From Lachnospiraceae bacterium (GTDB lineage Bacteria; Bacillota; Clostridia; Lachnospirales; Lachnospiraceae), in assembly GCA_009774235.1 (NCBI GenBank), contig VSNJ01000038.1, positions 1-28,858 on the forward strand: a stretch of 28,858 nt of DNA. The letters run 5' to 3'. A program made the translations under genes and the position numbers. Numbering within the stretch: position 1 is the first letter of the stretch; each line of letters starts with the position of its first letter. Positions 1 to 7,775 of the stretch are shown here, in pieces. Under the pieces are notes generated by a model. The model made no database searches. It was not told where the DNA came from and worked only from the letters and a program-made list of their open reading frames with translations.

Positions 1-180
1 ATTTTTTGTTGGTGTAGATGGATAGTGAGCAAAAAATATTTTTTGTAAACCAGCAAAAAACAAATTTGCATGAACATAGTGAAAATGGAGTTGAAACTTG
101 GGAAAATGAAAAGCCGGTAAAGAGATATTGCCTGTAAGTCCTTATTTTGTAAGGCTTTACAGGCTTTTTGCTTAAAATTG
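1..180. other. Left edge, non-coding
   Basis: No convincing coding sequence is seen: the plus-strand frames carry early stops and no start has a ribosome binding site. The stretch holds one AAACTTGGG motif (about 96-104), related to the repeat array that follows, and a strong terminator at 130-169. A gene ending upstream of the window could use that terminator. Confidence 0.5.
130..169 (+). terminator. Intrinsic terminator
   Basis: A two-part stem is formed by GCCTGTAA (130-137) with TTACAGGC (157-164), and inside it CCTTA with TAAGG, closed by a short T-rich loop. Five T residues follow at 165-169. It reads on the plus strand and probably ends a transcript that starts outside the window. 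Confidence 0.7.
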
Positions 181-910
181 GTTTTCCCAAGTTTTGCCCC
201 AAAGTTGGGGAAATCCCCAAGTTTCGTCCATTTTTTTAAAAAGTTGGGAAAATTTATGAAAACTTGGGAAAAAGTTGGGAAAGTGAAAAAAGATGGGAAG
301 AAGAAATTTATGGGAATTATTTCTTGGTGTATTTTCAGTACAAGCAAAATATATTTTGAAGATTATTTTGATATTTATGGTTTATAAAACAAAAAGTCTG
401 TTATATGGAAGTAAAAATCTATAATACCATGCTGCTTTTTTATTGTATAGAAGCTGTAATTCTGGGATTTTCCCAAGTTTGGATGGAATCCCCAAGTTTC
501 TTCCTAGGTTTCAAAAACTTGGGAATACCATATTTCTGGGAGTTTCAGGCTTTTTGAGATAACCATGCATATGTATTTTCCCAAGTTTTGGCTCATATAT
601 TTGAAAGCTGGGAATAAGTTGGGGGATGGCAGGGATATGATGTAGAAGCAGGGTATGACGAAAGTTGTACAGAAATGCAGTGTTTATATAGGTTTGATGG
701 ATTTTAAGGGAATCTTGCAGAAAGATTTTAATAAAGGATATACTACAGATTTCTTTGGTTTTCCCAAGTTTGGGATGGAATCCCCAAGTTTTTTCATGAT
801 TCCTGGAAACTTGGGAGTCCTTTATTTTCAAGGTTTAAGAGCCTTTTTGGATAATTAGAGGTCTGTATTTTCCCAAGTTTGCCCCATGTTTTTTTTAAGT
901 TGGGAAAGGA
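181..910. repeat. Array of CCCAAGTTT / AAACTTGGG palindromic repeats
   Basis: About five repeat units lie near 181-280, 468-533, 572-625, 757-815 and 865-907. Most open with TTTTCCCAAGTTT and close with the reverse complement, AAACTTGGGA or AAGTTGGGAA. Units two and four share a second forward motif 19-20 bp after the first (472 and 491; 763 and 783) and a reverse motif further on (525; 807). An A/C-AGGCTTTTTG-like block precedes three units (about 161, 547 and 840). Open frames crossing the array only read PKLGK-type repeats from these motifs and lack ribosome binding sites, so they are probably spurious. Possible roles are protein-binding sites (for example at a transposon end) or a REP-like family. 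The mixed orientations fit poorly with classical Tn7 end sites. Confidence 0.75.
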
Positions 911-999
911 TTGAGTGATATATGAGCCTGAAAGGGTTAGCAAATAAAAAGCAGGAACATAGGCTGGACAATTATTGGACTGCTATGTTCCCATCTTGT

Positions 1000-2064
1000 T
1001 TAAAGGGGATTATAATTCAATTCATATTTGGATGCATAATCATCAACATACATCTGAAATATTGCAATTCCGTTTGCATCAGCAAAATGTGTCAGTATTT
1101 TACGATGAATATCAGAAATCTGGCTGCCAAGGTAAACTGCTACTGGTTTCTTTTTGATTGGATAACAGTCTTTTTGTTCTGTAGCAGTATTGGGTGTTGA
1201 GCATATGATTCTCCATTCTTTTTCATACTCCCAGTCGTTAGACTTATGCAGTGCGACTTTTGTAAACAGGAATTCATCATCAAAAACTGTTTCTTCTCTA
1301 ATGCCAAGATATATTTTCATACAGTGCTCTATATACCATTTTCCATATTGTGTAGCATCAAACCGGGTATCAGAATAAATCATAGGATAAATGGCAGCCC
1401 ATTTGATATTGTTGCATGAACGATTCCGGCAGTTGGCACATTGCGAAATATCATTTCCCCTGAAATCATATTCTATTGCAAAACCTTTGTGGTTATCTGC
1501 ATAGTGGGCCCACATTAATGGGGATTTGATATTTTCGGAAAAGCAAGCCATTTTTGTCCGATTTCTGATTTCATTTTTAAGATTGCAGAAATATGACTCC
1601 AAAAACATGTCAATATTAGAGCTTAACTGTTGGATCATGTTGGAGAATGTCTGATTGTCCAAAGTATTTAATTTATCTGTTATAGCTGTATGTATATCAG
1701 GGTTTGTAAAATTATATTGGCCTATAATTGCTGGGGATTGTTTTAAATACTCAAATATGGCTGGGATATTTTCGGGAGAAAGTCTCTGCTGTGCTTGTTT
1801 TAACATTGCAGTCTTATCAAAGAATAAAAGGCTGTCATGCAAATCATTAAAGTTGGATGCTTTTGACAGCCATATTTCATTTTTGTCAAAAGCATCTAAG
1901 TTATGTTCTGTACACTCCCTGAATTTATATAATGCCGCAGGAATATTTTTTTGAATAAATTGTATCATAGGCTGCATGCTGTTATTAAATTCTTCTGGTG
2001 GGGTTGTTTGGTTAATTTTAATATTTTCTATAATGTTTTTAAATTCATCTCTATAATTCATCAT
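1000..2064 (-). CDS. DUF2971 domain protein
   Basis: A 354-residue soluble protein with the DUF2971 signature: LYKFRE (45-50) followed by IWLS and FNDLHD (72-77), a central CFSE (174-177) with LMWAHYAD (183-190) and GFAIEYDF (194-201), and EKEWR near 281-285. Three cysteines at 209, 212 and 217 could bind a metal. The family is widespread, often in mobile or defence-associated DNA, and its activity is not established. The start is set by AAGGAGG six bases before ATG at 2064; a second ATG follows directly. This ribosome binding site lies inside the end of the upstream ABC membrane gene and the two frames overlap by 14 bp, so translation is probably coupled. The family call is firm, the role is not. 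Confidence 0.8.
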   Translation of the reverse strand: MMNYRDEFKNIIENIKINQTTPPEEFNNSMQPMIQFIQKNIPAALYKFRECTEHNLDAFDKNEIWLSKASNFNDLHDSLLFFDKTAMLKQAQQRLSPENIPAIFEYLKQSPAIIGQYNFTNPDIHTAITDKLNTLDNQTFSNMIQQLSSNIDMFLESYFCNLKNEIRNRTKMACFSENIKSPLMWAHYADNHKGFAIEYDFRGNDISQCANCRNRSCNNIKWAAIYPMIYSDTRFDATQYGKWYIEHCMKIYLGIREETVFDDEFLFTKVALHKSNDWEYEKEWRIICSTPNTATEQKDCYPIKKKPVAVYLGSQISDIHRKILTHFADANGIAIFQMYVDDYASKYELNYNPL

Positions 2065-2920
2065 AAGTTTCCTCCTTTAGGCGATATGTAGTTTCTTTCA
2101 AGTCATGTAATAAAATCAGGTTGCCATTTATGTCACTGACATACCCATTTAACATTTCTATATAAGTTACAGTGGAAAATAAGAGCCCACTGGTGAAATT
2201 ACTTATATTAGTAATCGACAATATTGAAAAAAATAAAAGCATCATTTGAAGAAAATTAGCCACAAAAAATATTTTTGTATCTAAATCGGAGTTTGATATA
2301 CTAATCTTCAAGAGATTTTGTATATATCTTTTATATGCCAGTTTATCCCTGCCTGCAATTTGGTTCATCCGTTCCTCCTCCAGATTTTTATGCTGCTTGT
2401 TATTTTCAACTATTCCTTTTTGGTAACGGTATGTAACGGCAGGAATTAATGCAACACTTATTATTGAGAAGGAAAAGACAAATAAGGTAGAATTAAAGTA
2501 TAGAAAAAGCAGTGAAGCAGCAATTCCACCTATAATGTTTAATATTTCAAAAAAATGTATTTCCAAAAAATTTGGGATTTCATCTATTAAATCCAGCCTG
2601 GCACTTATAAGTGAGGAGTCTGCATCTGTCTGTATCATTTTGGAATAATAGCAATAGCTTTCATCTTCTATAATGTGGCTGTATATCTTTGTATCAAAAA
2701 AATTATTTGCAGTTTGTGACAGCCAGAAAACTATATTAATAATTATCAATATGACCAGCCAGAAGAAATCTTTTTTTAATAAGCAATCAATGCAATTTCC
2801 AATGATATAAGGGTCAGAAATGATTATTAAGGATTCCAGTACATCTAATAGCCAGATAAAAGTAATTTTAATGGGTGCTTTTTTATATACACGAAAAATT
2901 TCTGAGAATAAAATTTTCAT
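2051..2920 (-). CDS. ABC transporter six-helix membrane domain protein without ATPase
   Basis: A 289-residue hydrophobic protein resembling the membrane half of ABC exporters. The N-terminal pattern with PYIIGNCID (about 37-45) matches the first helices of that fold, and further membrane segments follow near 52-70, 127-165 and 217-255. The protein stops where the nucleotide-binding domain would begin: there is no Walker A, LSGGQ or Walker B motif here, and no separate ATPase gene next to it. Stand-alone six-helix ABC domain proteins exist, so this need not be a truncation. Its start has an AAGAAGG-type site before ATG at 2920. It is the first gene of a two-gene unit with the overlapping DUF2971 gene, which suggests a joint function at the membrane (inference). 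Confidence 0.7.
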   Translation of the reverse strand: MKILFSEIFRVYKKAPIKITFIWLLDVLESLIIISDPYIIGNCIDCLLKKDFFWLVILIIINIVFWLSQTANNFFDTKIYSHIIEDESYCYYSKMIQTDADSSLISARLDLIDEIPNFLEIHFFEILNIIGGIAASLLFLYFNSTLFVFSFSIISVALIPAVTYRYQKGIVENNKQHKNLEEERMNQIAGRDKLAYKRYIQNLLKISISNSDLDTKIFFVANFLQMMLLFFSILSITNISNFTSGLLFSTVTYIEMLNGYVSDINGNLILLHDLKETTYRLKEETYDEL

Positions 2921-3069
2921 ATCAACCTTCTTTCCAGTTTTTTATTATTCTGCTATGCCGGACCGAACATAGCAGGGAATATATATGTTGTTACAGACAT
3001 CATGTACAGAATGTATATAGATGTTTTTATGGGTCTGTGTACAGAGTTGTGTTGCGGAGTATACCAAAC

Positions 3070-3104
3070 CTAAAAAATAGGAACAGGTCACACCTGCTCC
3101 TATT
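3070..3104 (-). terminator. Intrinsic terminator after the DUF3800 gene
   Basis: Arms AATAGGA (3076-3082) and TCCTATT (3098-3104), then CAGGT and ACCTG inside them, form a stem with one mismatch and a 3-base loop. Read on the minus strand it is followed by six U residues. It lies about 130 bases past the stop of the DUF3800 gene. Confidence 0.7.
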
Positions 3105-3162
3105 TCATTAACAAATCCCATATATGCCTTTATGCTTCAAGGTTACACCTCTATCATTCGGC

Positions 3163-3196
3163 TATCATACTTCTTGGTCACACCAATATTATGATA
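3163..3196. repeat. Hairpin around a GGTCACACC core
   Basis: TATCATA (3163-3169) pairs with TATGATA (3190-3196), and inside these TTGGT pairs with ACCAA, leaving CAC in the loop. The core GGTCACACC is the same as in the terminator loop at 3086-3094. There is no U-tract, so an operator or an RNA structure is as likely as a terminator. Confidence 0.5.
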
Positions 3197-3234
3197 CTAT
3201 GGATTATATAAAATATATCCCATAATGTCAAGAT

Positions 3235-3963
3235 TTATTCTAAAATATTTTTTATACCCAGTATATTTTCATATTCTGTGCCAGCATTGTACAGTTTTGA
3301 GCTGAGGGTGTTATACAGCCCATAAAAATCTTTTTTATACCCTGATTTATACCTCATCATTTGTGATGGCACAGGGTCTGCCAGCTGCAGGCCAATGCAG
3401 TTATCGCCTTTAACGATAAATCCAACTGAAGAAAGATGCTGCCTGATATCATTTTCCGAAAAATAGATGGAACCATTCTGTTGGTATTTATAAAACACAT
3501 CAAATAAGAACCTGTTTTCATTGAAACTTCTTGATTCAACACAAATCTGCCCATATGCATCATGGCTGGTAAGGTAATGCATAAAATTATCAAGCAGTGC
3601 ATGGAATCCGATATTATAGTTATTTTTTGATTTTCCATGCTGCATATATTTCATCTTTTCATCATTAAAATATATCCCTAAAATATCGAAGCTGGCATTG
3701 CTTAACAGGTTAACATAATCCTGCCAGAAGCTGTTTCTTAATGTGGTATCCTGCAAAGCAGAGAAACCGCCACGGTTCTTTTTCATGTCAGAAAAATGGA
3801 ACACTATATCAGACTTTCCGAAATGTTTTATTTTCAGGGCATTCACATCATGGATCAGAGTTTTTTCGTAATACAGCCTTTCAACAGCGATTCCTGCAAA
3901 ACAGAAATAAGGCTGGGTGCTGCTGGGTTTTGTTTCATCTACATATAGAAGATAATCTTTCAT
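3235..3963 (-). CDS. DUF3800 domain protein
   Basis: A 242-residue protein with the DUF3800 layout: the N-terminal YVDE strand (D9, E10), a central acidic position in CVES (E143) and the C-terminal GLQLADPV motif (D196). These acidic residues fit the RNase H-like fold proposed for the family, so a nuclease-like activity is plausible but unproven. DUF3800 genes are common in prophages, plasmids and defence islands. ATG at 3963 is preceded by GGAGGG at good spacing. The gene stands alone on the minus strand, divergent from the tnsA operon and separated from the ABC/DUF2971 pair by a terminator, so it probably has its own promoter in 3964-4200. Confidence 0.75.
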   Translation of the reverse strand: MKDYLLYVDETKPSSTQPYFCFAGIAVERLYYEKTLIHDVNALKIKHFGKSDIVFHFSDMKKNRGGFSALQDTTLRNSFWQDYVNLLSNASFDILGIYFNDEKMKYMQHGKSKNNYNIGFHALLDNFMHYLTSHDAYGQICVESRSFNENRFLFDVFYKYQQNGSIYFSENDIRQHLSSVGFIVKGDNCIGLQLADPVPSQMMRYKSGYKKDFYGLYNTLSSKLYNAGTEYENILGIKNILE

Positions 3964-4341
3964 TATTGCCCTCCTGGTGTCCTAAAGTTTTGTGTTGGAT
4001 ATGTACTTCACCCAGTATACGACAATATCCTGCAATAAACAACATAAATTTGTACTGGCCATTTTAATATGCATATTTGGAAACTGTTCTCAGAGTGATG
4101 GCAGCCTGGTATATACTATGATAGCCATATTGCTATACCTGGCAAAAGGTTATTTTTGCAAAATATAATGAATTTTTTGTATGGCATAATAGGGATACAG
4201 AAAGTTTGCTGGAATATAGCAACCTTCCTGCCTTAAGTTTTTTGGTATTAGAAAAAGCAGAAATACCAGACCGATAGGAAGGTTCATGAATTGTCTCATG
4301 AAATTTAATAAAAATCCAAAAGGGAAGGAGGTACATTTTTC
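3964..4341. other. Divergent intergenic region upstream of the tns operon
   Basis: No gene is seen. The region must hold promoters for both the DUF3800 gene (minus) and the tns operon (plus). Nested inverted repeats lie close to tnsA: outer arms AACCTTCC (4221-4228) and GGAAGGTT (4277-4284), inner arms GGTATT (4244-4249) and AATACC (4262-4267). They could fold in the tnsA leader RNA. I looked here for a transposon end with tandem TnsB-type sites and found none that I can defend. Confidence 0.45.
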
Positions 4342-4704
4342 ATGAGAAAAAAGAATTATAAAGGAAGATGCGAGAAGAGGAGTGTACCTAAATGTGAAGG
4401 AGTCTGTAAGACCTATGATTCACTGCAAAGTCGGATGGTGGATATACTTTCAGAAGACGAAGATGTTAAGGAAATCAGATGTAATGTTTCTATGGATGGA
4501 AGTGAATATACATCTGACATTGTATGTACTATGGAAGATGATACGGTTGTAGTTTATGAATGCTGTTACAGGAACATGTTAAAAAGACCATCCCATGCGG
4601 AATTATTGCAGCAGAGCAGGAAATACTGGTTAGGACATGGCATAAAAAAAGAGAATTGGAGGCTGGCAGTGGATGAAGAAAAACAAACTGTTGAAAAAAG
4701 GTGA
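4342..4704 (+). CDS. tnsA: Minimal TnsA-like endonuclease of a Tn7-like transposon
   Basis: At 120 residues it is less than half the length of E. coli TnsA (273). It matches the short TnsA-like proteins placed before tnsB in Clostridia: DILSEDEDVKEIRCNV, then YTSDIVC (D59) and VYECCYR (E73), then a helix ending in YWLGHG. In Tn7, TnsA cuts the 5' ends of the element so that transposition is cut-and-paste. E44, D59 and E73 fit the acidic positions of the nuclease core, but the lysine expected two residues after E73 is Cys75; R77 or K81 might stand in. The C-terminal TnsC-contacting domain is missing. The start has AAGGAGGT about ten bases before ATG. The end overlaps tnsB by 32 bp. Identity rests on both motif and position; activity is uncertain. 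Confidence 0.7.
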   Translation: MRKKNYKGRCEKRSVPKCEGVCKTYDSLQSRMVDILSEDEDVKEIRCNVSMDGSEYTSDIVCTMEDDTVVVYECCYRNMLKRPSHAELLQQSRKYWLGHGIKKENWRLAVDEEKQTVEKR

Positions 4705-6526
4705 ACATATCGTAAGGATACTGGCAGAAGAAGGGACTGGGGTACTGTATATCCCATGTTATGGGATGAAGGGGACTATGCCAAGATGGTGTGAAGCATC
4801 TGAGTTTGAGGATTATGTTTCCAGTACAGAAGCTGAGTTATTGGAACTGCATGGCATGGAAATTGTGCCAGAAGAGGAATTAGAGCCAGGAGAGAGGAAT
4901 GATGCAAGGAAGAGATATACTATTATAGCACCAGTCCTTGGATGCCTTGAAGATGAAAAAATCCGGGCACAGATGATAGAAAGGACAGCAAAAGAGCATG
5001 GAATCACAAAACAGACAGTAAGGAATTATCTGAAAATGTACCTGGCATATAATTCTATATCTGCACTGGTGCGAAAACACAGGATTACAAAAGAAAAACC
5101 TATGACAGAAGATGAAAAGAATATTCGGTATGCTGTAAATAAATATGTCTACAGCCGGAAAAAACATTCTTTAAATACTGCTTATAAGTTAATGCTAAAG
5201 GAAAAATATACTGACAGCAATGGTGTACTGGCAGAAGGGTATCCATCATTTAACCAGTTCAGGTACTGGTATGCAAAGAATAAAAAATATATGAGCTATT
5301 ACATTTCAAGGGAAGGCAAAACAGGTTTTATGAGAAACCACAGGGTATTGATTGGAGATAATGTACAGGCATTTGCAGCAGCACCAGGAGTTGGCATGGC
5401 AGACAGTACAATTGTGGATTTATACATTGTTTCAGATGACAGGACCAAGGTTGTAGGAAGACCAGTACTGGCTGCATTACTTGATGGATATTCATATCTG
5501 TGTCTGGGCTACAGCCTTGGATGGGAAGGTGGTGAATACAGTTTACAGTCATTGATGGTAAATGTTGTCACTAATAAAAAAGAACATTGCCATAAATTTG
5601 GAATTGAAATTACAGAGGAGGAATGGCCTTGTGGACTTCCAGGCTGCATAGTTACTGACAGGGGAAGCGATTATGCTGGCAATACCTATGGACAAATTGC
5701 AGAGCTTGGTGTGAAAATTATCAATCTGGAAGCATACAGGGCTGATGCAAAAGGGGTTGTGGAGAAGTTCTTTGATGTTATACAAAATTTCTTCAAACCA
5801 TACCTGAAAGGTGCAGGTGTAGTTGCAGAGGAATATTTAGAAAGGGGTTCTTATTTTGGAAACTACAAGGAGAAAAGCTGCCTGACATTGAAAGAGTTTG
5901 AAACAATCCTGCTCCGGTGTATTATCCATTATAACAGTAAACATATTATCAGGAATTTCCCATTTACAGAGGAGATGCTGGGACTGGAGATAAAGCCATA
6001 CAGCAACTCAATATGGAAGTATGGAATGGAGCATTTAAGGGGATGCAATGTGCTTCAGGATGTTACAAAAGAACAGATTATACTTACTCTTCTGCCAAGG
6101 ACAGATGGCAGTTTCTCAAGGTTTGGATTAAAAGTAAATGGTCTCAGGTATTTCTGTGAAGGATTTTTTGAAAGATGCCTGGGAGGAGGGAAAGTTACAG
6201 CAGCATATGACAGGACTGATGTATCATGTGTATGGCTGTTTGAGGAGGGGAAGTACACGAGATTTGATTTAGTAGAAGCAAGATACCAAAACAAGGACCT
6301 GGAAGCTGTACTGGCTATGAAGAAGAAACAGAATGAGATTATTGAAAAGGAGCAGCAGCAGAGTATCCAGTCTGAGATAAATTTGGTATCACATATACAG
6401 ACTATTAAGCAAAATGCCATGACAGGGGCAGACCCTGATGTAAAAAATATCAGGGGGACAAGAGAAGAAGAGAGGAAGAGGAGACATATAAACCATGTAA
6501 AGGAGGCTGGGTTACAAGATGACTGA
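4673..6526 (+). CDS. tnsB: TnsB-type DDE transposase
   Basis: A 617-residue transposase of the TnsB/MuA/IS481-like retroviral integrase superfamily. An N-terminal winged-helix/HTH region (about 75-130, with TKQTVRNYLKMYLAY) precedes the catalytic core. The catalytic triad is visible: D244 in MADSTIVD, D329 in VTDRGSDY and E364 in AKGVVEKFF, and the 35-residue spacing between the last two is canonical. A mu-type C-terminal beta-barrel and a charged helical tail follow; the tail is where TnsB proteins contact TnsC. It recognises the transposon ends and cuts and joins the 3' strands. The start lies within tnsA, 12 bases after TGGAGG. The end overlaps tnsC by 8 bp. No frameshift is seen, so the gene looks functional. 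Confidence 0.93.
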   Translation: MKKNKLLKKGEHIVRILAEEGTGVLYIPCYGMKGTMPRWCEASEFEDYVSSTEAELLELHGMEIVPEEELEPGERNDARKRYTIIAPVLGCLEDEKIRAQMIERTAKEHGITKQTVRNYLKMYLAYNSISALVRKHRITKEKPMTEDEKNIRYAVNKYVYSRKKHSLNTAYKLMLKEKYTDSNGVLAEGYPSFNQFRYWYAKNKKYMSYYISREGKTGFMRNHRVLIGDNVQAFAAAPGVGMADSTIVDLYIVSDDRTKVVGRPVLAALLDGYSYLCLGYSLGWEGGEYSLQSLMVNVVTNKKEHCHKFGIEITEEEWPCGLPGCIVTDRGSDYAGNTYGQIAELGVKIINLEAYRADAKGVVEKFFDVIQNFFKPYLKGAGVVAEEYLERGSYFGNYKEKSCLTLKEFETILLRCIIHYNSKHIIRNFPFTEEMLGLEIKPYSNSIWKYGMEHLRGCNVLQDVTKEQIILTLLPRTDGSFSRFGLKVNGLRYFCEGFFERCLGGGKVTAAYDRTDVSCVWLFEEGKYTRFDLVEARYQNKDLEAVLAMKKKQNEIIEKEQQQSIQSEINLVSHIQTIKQNAMTGADPDVKNIRGTREEERKRRHINHVKEAGLQDD

Positions 6527-7775
6527 TTATTCTAAAATGTTACCAAAGATGTTATTTGGCAGGGAGTTAGGGGAAGTACTGAAAGTTTTGCCAGAGTATG
6601 ATGGGTCTGTCCGAGGACTGGATGCAGGGACAAGGCTTTTAAAGCTTTCAGATATTTACAAGATATTTATACCAAATGAAATGGCTGCTGAGATTTACTG
6701 CAAACTTTATTCTATGGCTTCCATATCCCTGCAGAAAAAGGGAACCATTGAATCTGTAAGGCTGCTGAATGCTGTCCATCATGGCATTGTGGAACCATAT
6801 AATGAAGATGGGTTCCAAAGTGACCAGTATAAGGGCACTGCCACCGGGATGACATCAGCTACCTGCATTGGGATTTCTGGCATTGGAAAGACCACCTGCA
6901 TACAGGCAGCAACCAGCCTGCTTGGAAATGTCATGGAAGTGGATGGGCCATATAGAAAAATTATTCCAGTTGTAACAGTAAGCTGTCCATTCAACTGCAG
7001 CTTCCGGAGCCTCTGTTCACAGATACTGTCAAAAGTGGATGAATTCCTGGGTACAAATTATTTCCAGAAATCCCAGAAAAGCACAATGAATGCTGAACAG
7101 GTCATGCAAATGGTATGCCAGGTTTCTAACCTGTATATAGGAGTGCTTGTGATAGATGAAATCCAGATGATTGTAGAAAGTAAAAGCGGAAGCCAGCTTT
7201 ACCGGATGGTCCTGCAGCTGGTAAATTCATCCAATATCAGTGTAATGATGTGCGGGACTCCTGAATGTATCCCATTTTTTTCACAAAACCCACAGATGGC
7301 AAGAAGGACTTCTGGCCTGCAATATGATGCAATGCCATATGATGGACAGTTCAAAGAATTCTGCGAAATAGTATTTTCATACCAGTATGTGCAAAATAAG
7401 ACCGGACTGACAGATGGCATCCTGGAGTGGATGTATGAACACAGCGGGGCTATTCCAGGCTCTGTCACAGCACTGGTGCATGATGCACAGGAGATTGCTA
7501 TTTTAAGTGGAAAAGAAGAACTGGGGATTGCAACATTAAATGAAGCATATGAAAGAAGGATGAAAATGCTGCATCCTTATATCGCCCCAAATATCAGGAT
7601 TAACAAGAAATATGCCAAAGCTGTGGAAAAAACACCAGAAACCATAAATAACAATGAAGCAGCAGATTTTGACAGCATTGATATTCCTGCACTGGTAGAA
7701 ACTGCAAAGAAGAATGGGGAGGATATTGTTACAGTTATAGGGAATTACATCCCAGTCAGGCAGGTGGTGCTGTGA
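6519..7775 (+). CDS. tnsC: TnsC-type AAA+ transposition regulator
   Basis: A 418-residue AAA+ ATPase. Walker A is GISGIGKTT (about 117-125, K124) and Walker B is VLVIDE (D213, E214), followed by a sensor-like VMMCGTPE segment and an arginine-rich stretch near 265. TnsC assembles on DNA as an ATP-dependent filament that links the target selector (TnsD/TniQ) to TnsA and TnsB and gives target immunity. Its ATG overlaps the tnsB stop, and its TGA overlaps the GTG of the tniQ gene, so all four genes should be made together. An intact ATPase core and the complete operon argue for an active element. Confidence 0.92.
   Translation: MTDYSKMLPKMLFGRELGEVLKVLPEYDGSVRGLDAGTRLLKLSDIYKIFIPNEMAAEIYCKLYSMASISLQKKGTIESVRLLNAVHHGIVEPYNEDGFQSDQYKGTATGMTSATCIGISGIGKTTCIQAATSLLGNVMEVDGPYRKIIPVVTVSCPFNCSFRSLCSQILSKVDEFLGTNYFQKSQKSTMNAEQVMQMVCQVSNLYIGVLVIDEIQMIVESKSGSQLYRMVLQLVNSSNISVMMCGTPECIPFFSQNPQMARRTSGLQYDAMPYDGQFKEFCEIVFSYQYVQNKTGLTDGILEWMYEHSGAIPGSVTALVHDAQEIAILSGKEELGIATLNEAYERRMKMLHPYIAPNIRINKKYAKAVEKTPETINNNEAADFDSIDIPALVETAKKNGEDIVTVIGNYIPVRQVVL

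Larger units (their letters stand above)
2921..3234. other. Intergenic region with hairpins and GGTYACACC repeats
   Basis: No gene is seen. The short frames lack ribosome binding sites. The stretch separates the DUF3800 gene from the ABC/DUF2971 pair and holds a minus-strand terminator (3070-3104), a second hairpin (3163-3196) and three copies of GGTCACACC or GGTTACACC at 3086, 3141 and 3176. The promoter of the ABC/DUF2971 pair should lie near 2930-3060, but I cannot fix it. Confidence 0.5.

Noticed and set aside
511..831. Minus-strand protein of 106 residues with PKLGK repeats
   Set aside because: The repeats are translations of the CCCAAGTTT array, no ribosome binding site is present and the frame is not kept between units.
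2051..2920. Truncated ABC exporter pseudogene
   Set aside because: No ATPase remnant follows; the frame ends cleanly and its last bases serve as the ribosome binding site of the next gene. Stand-alone six-helix proteins are known.
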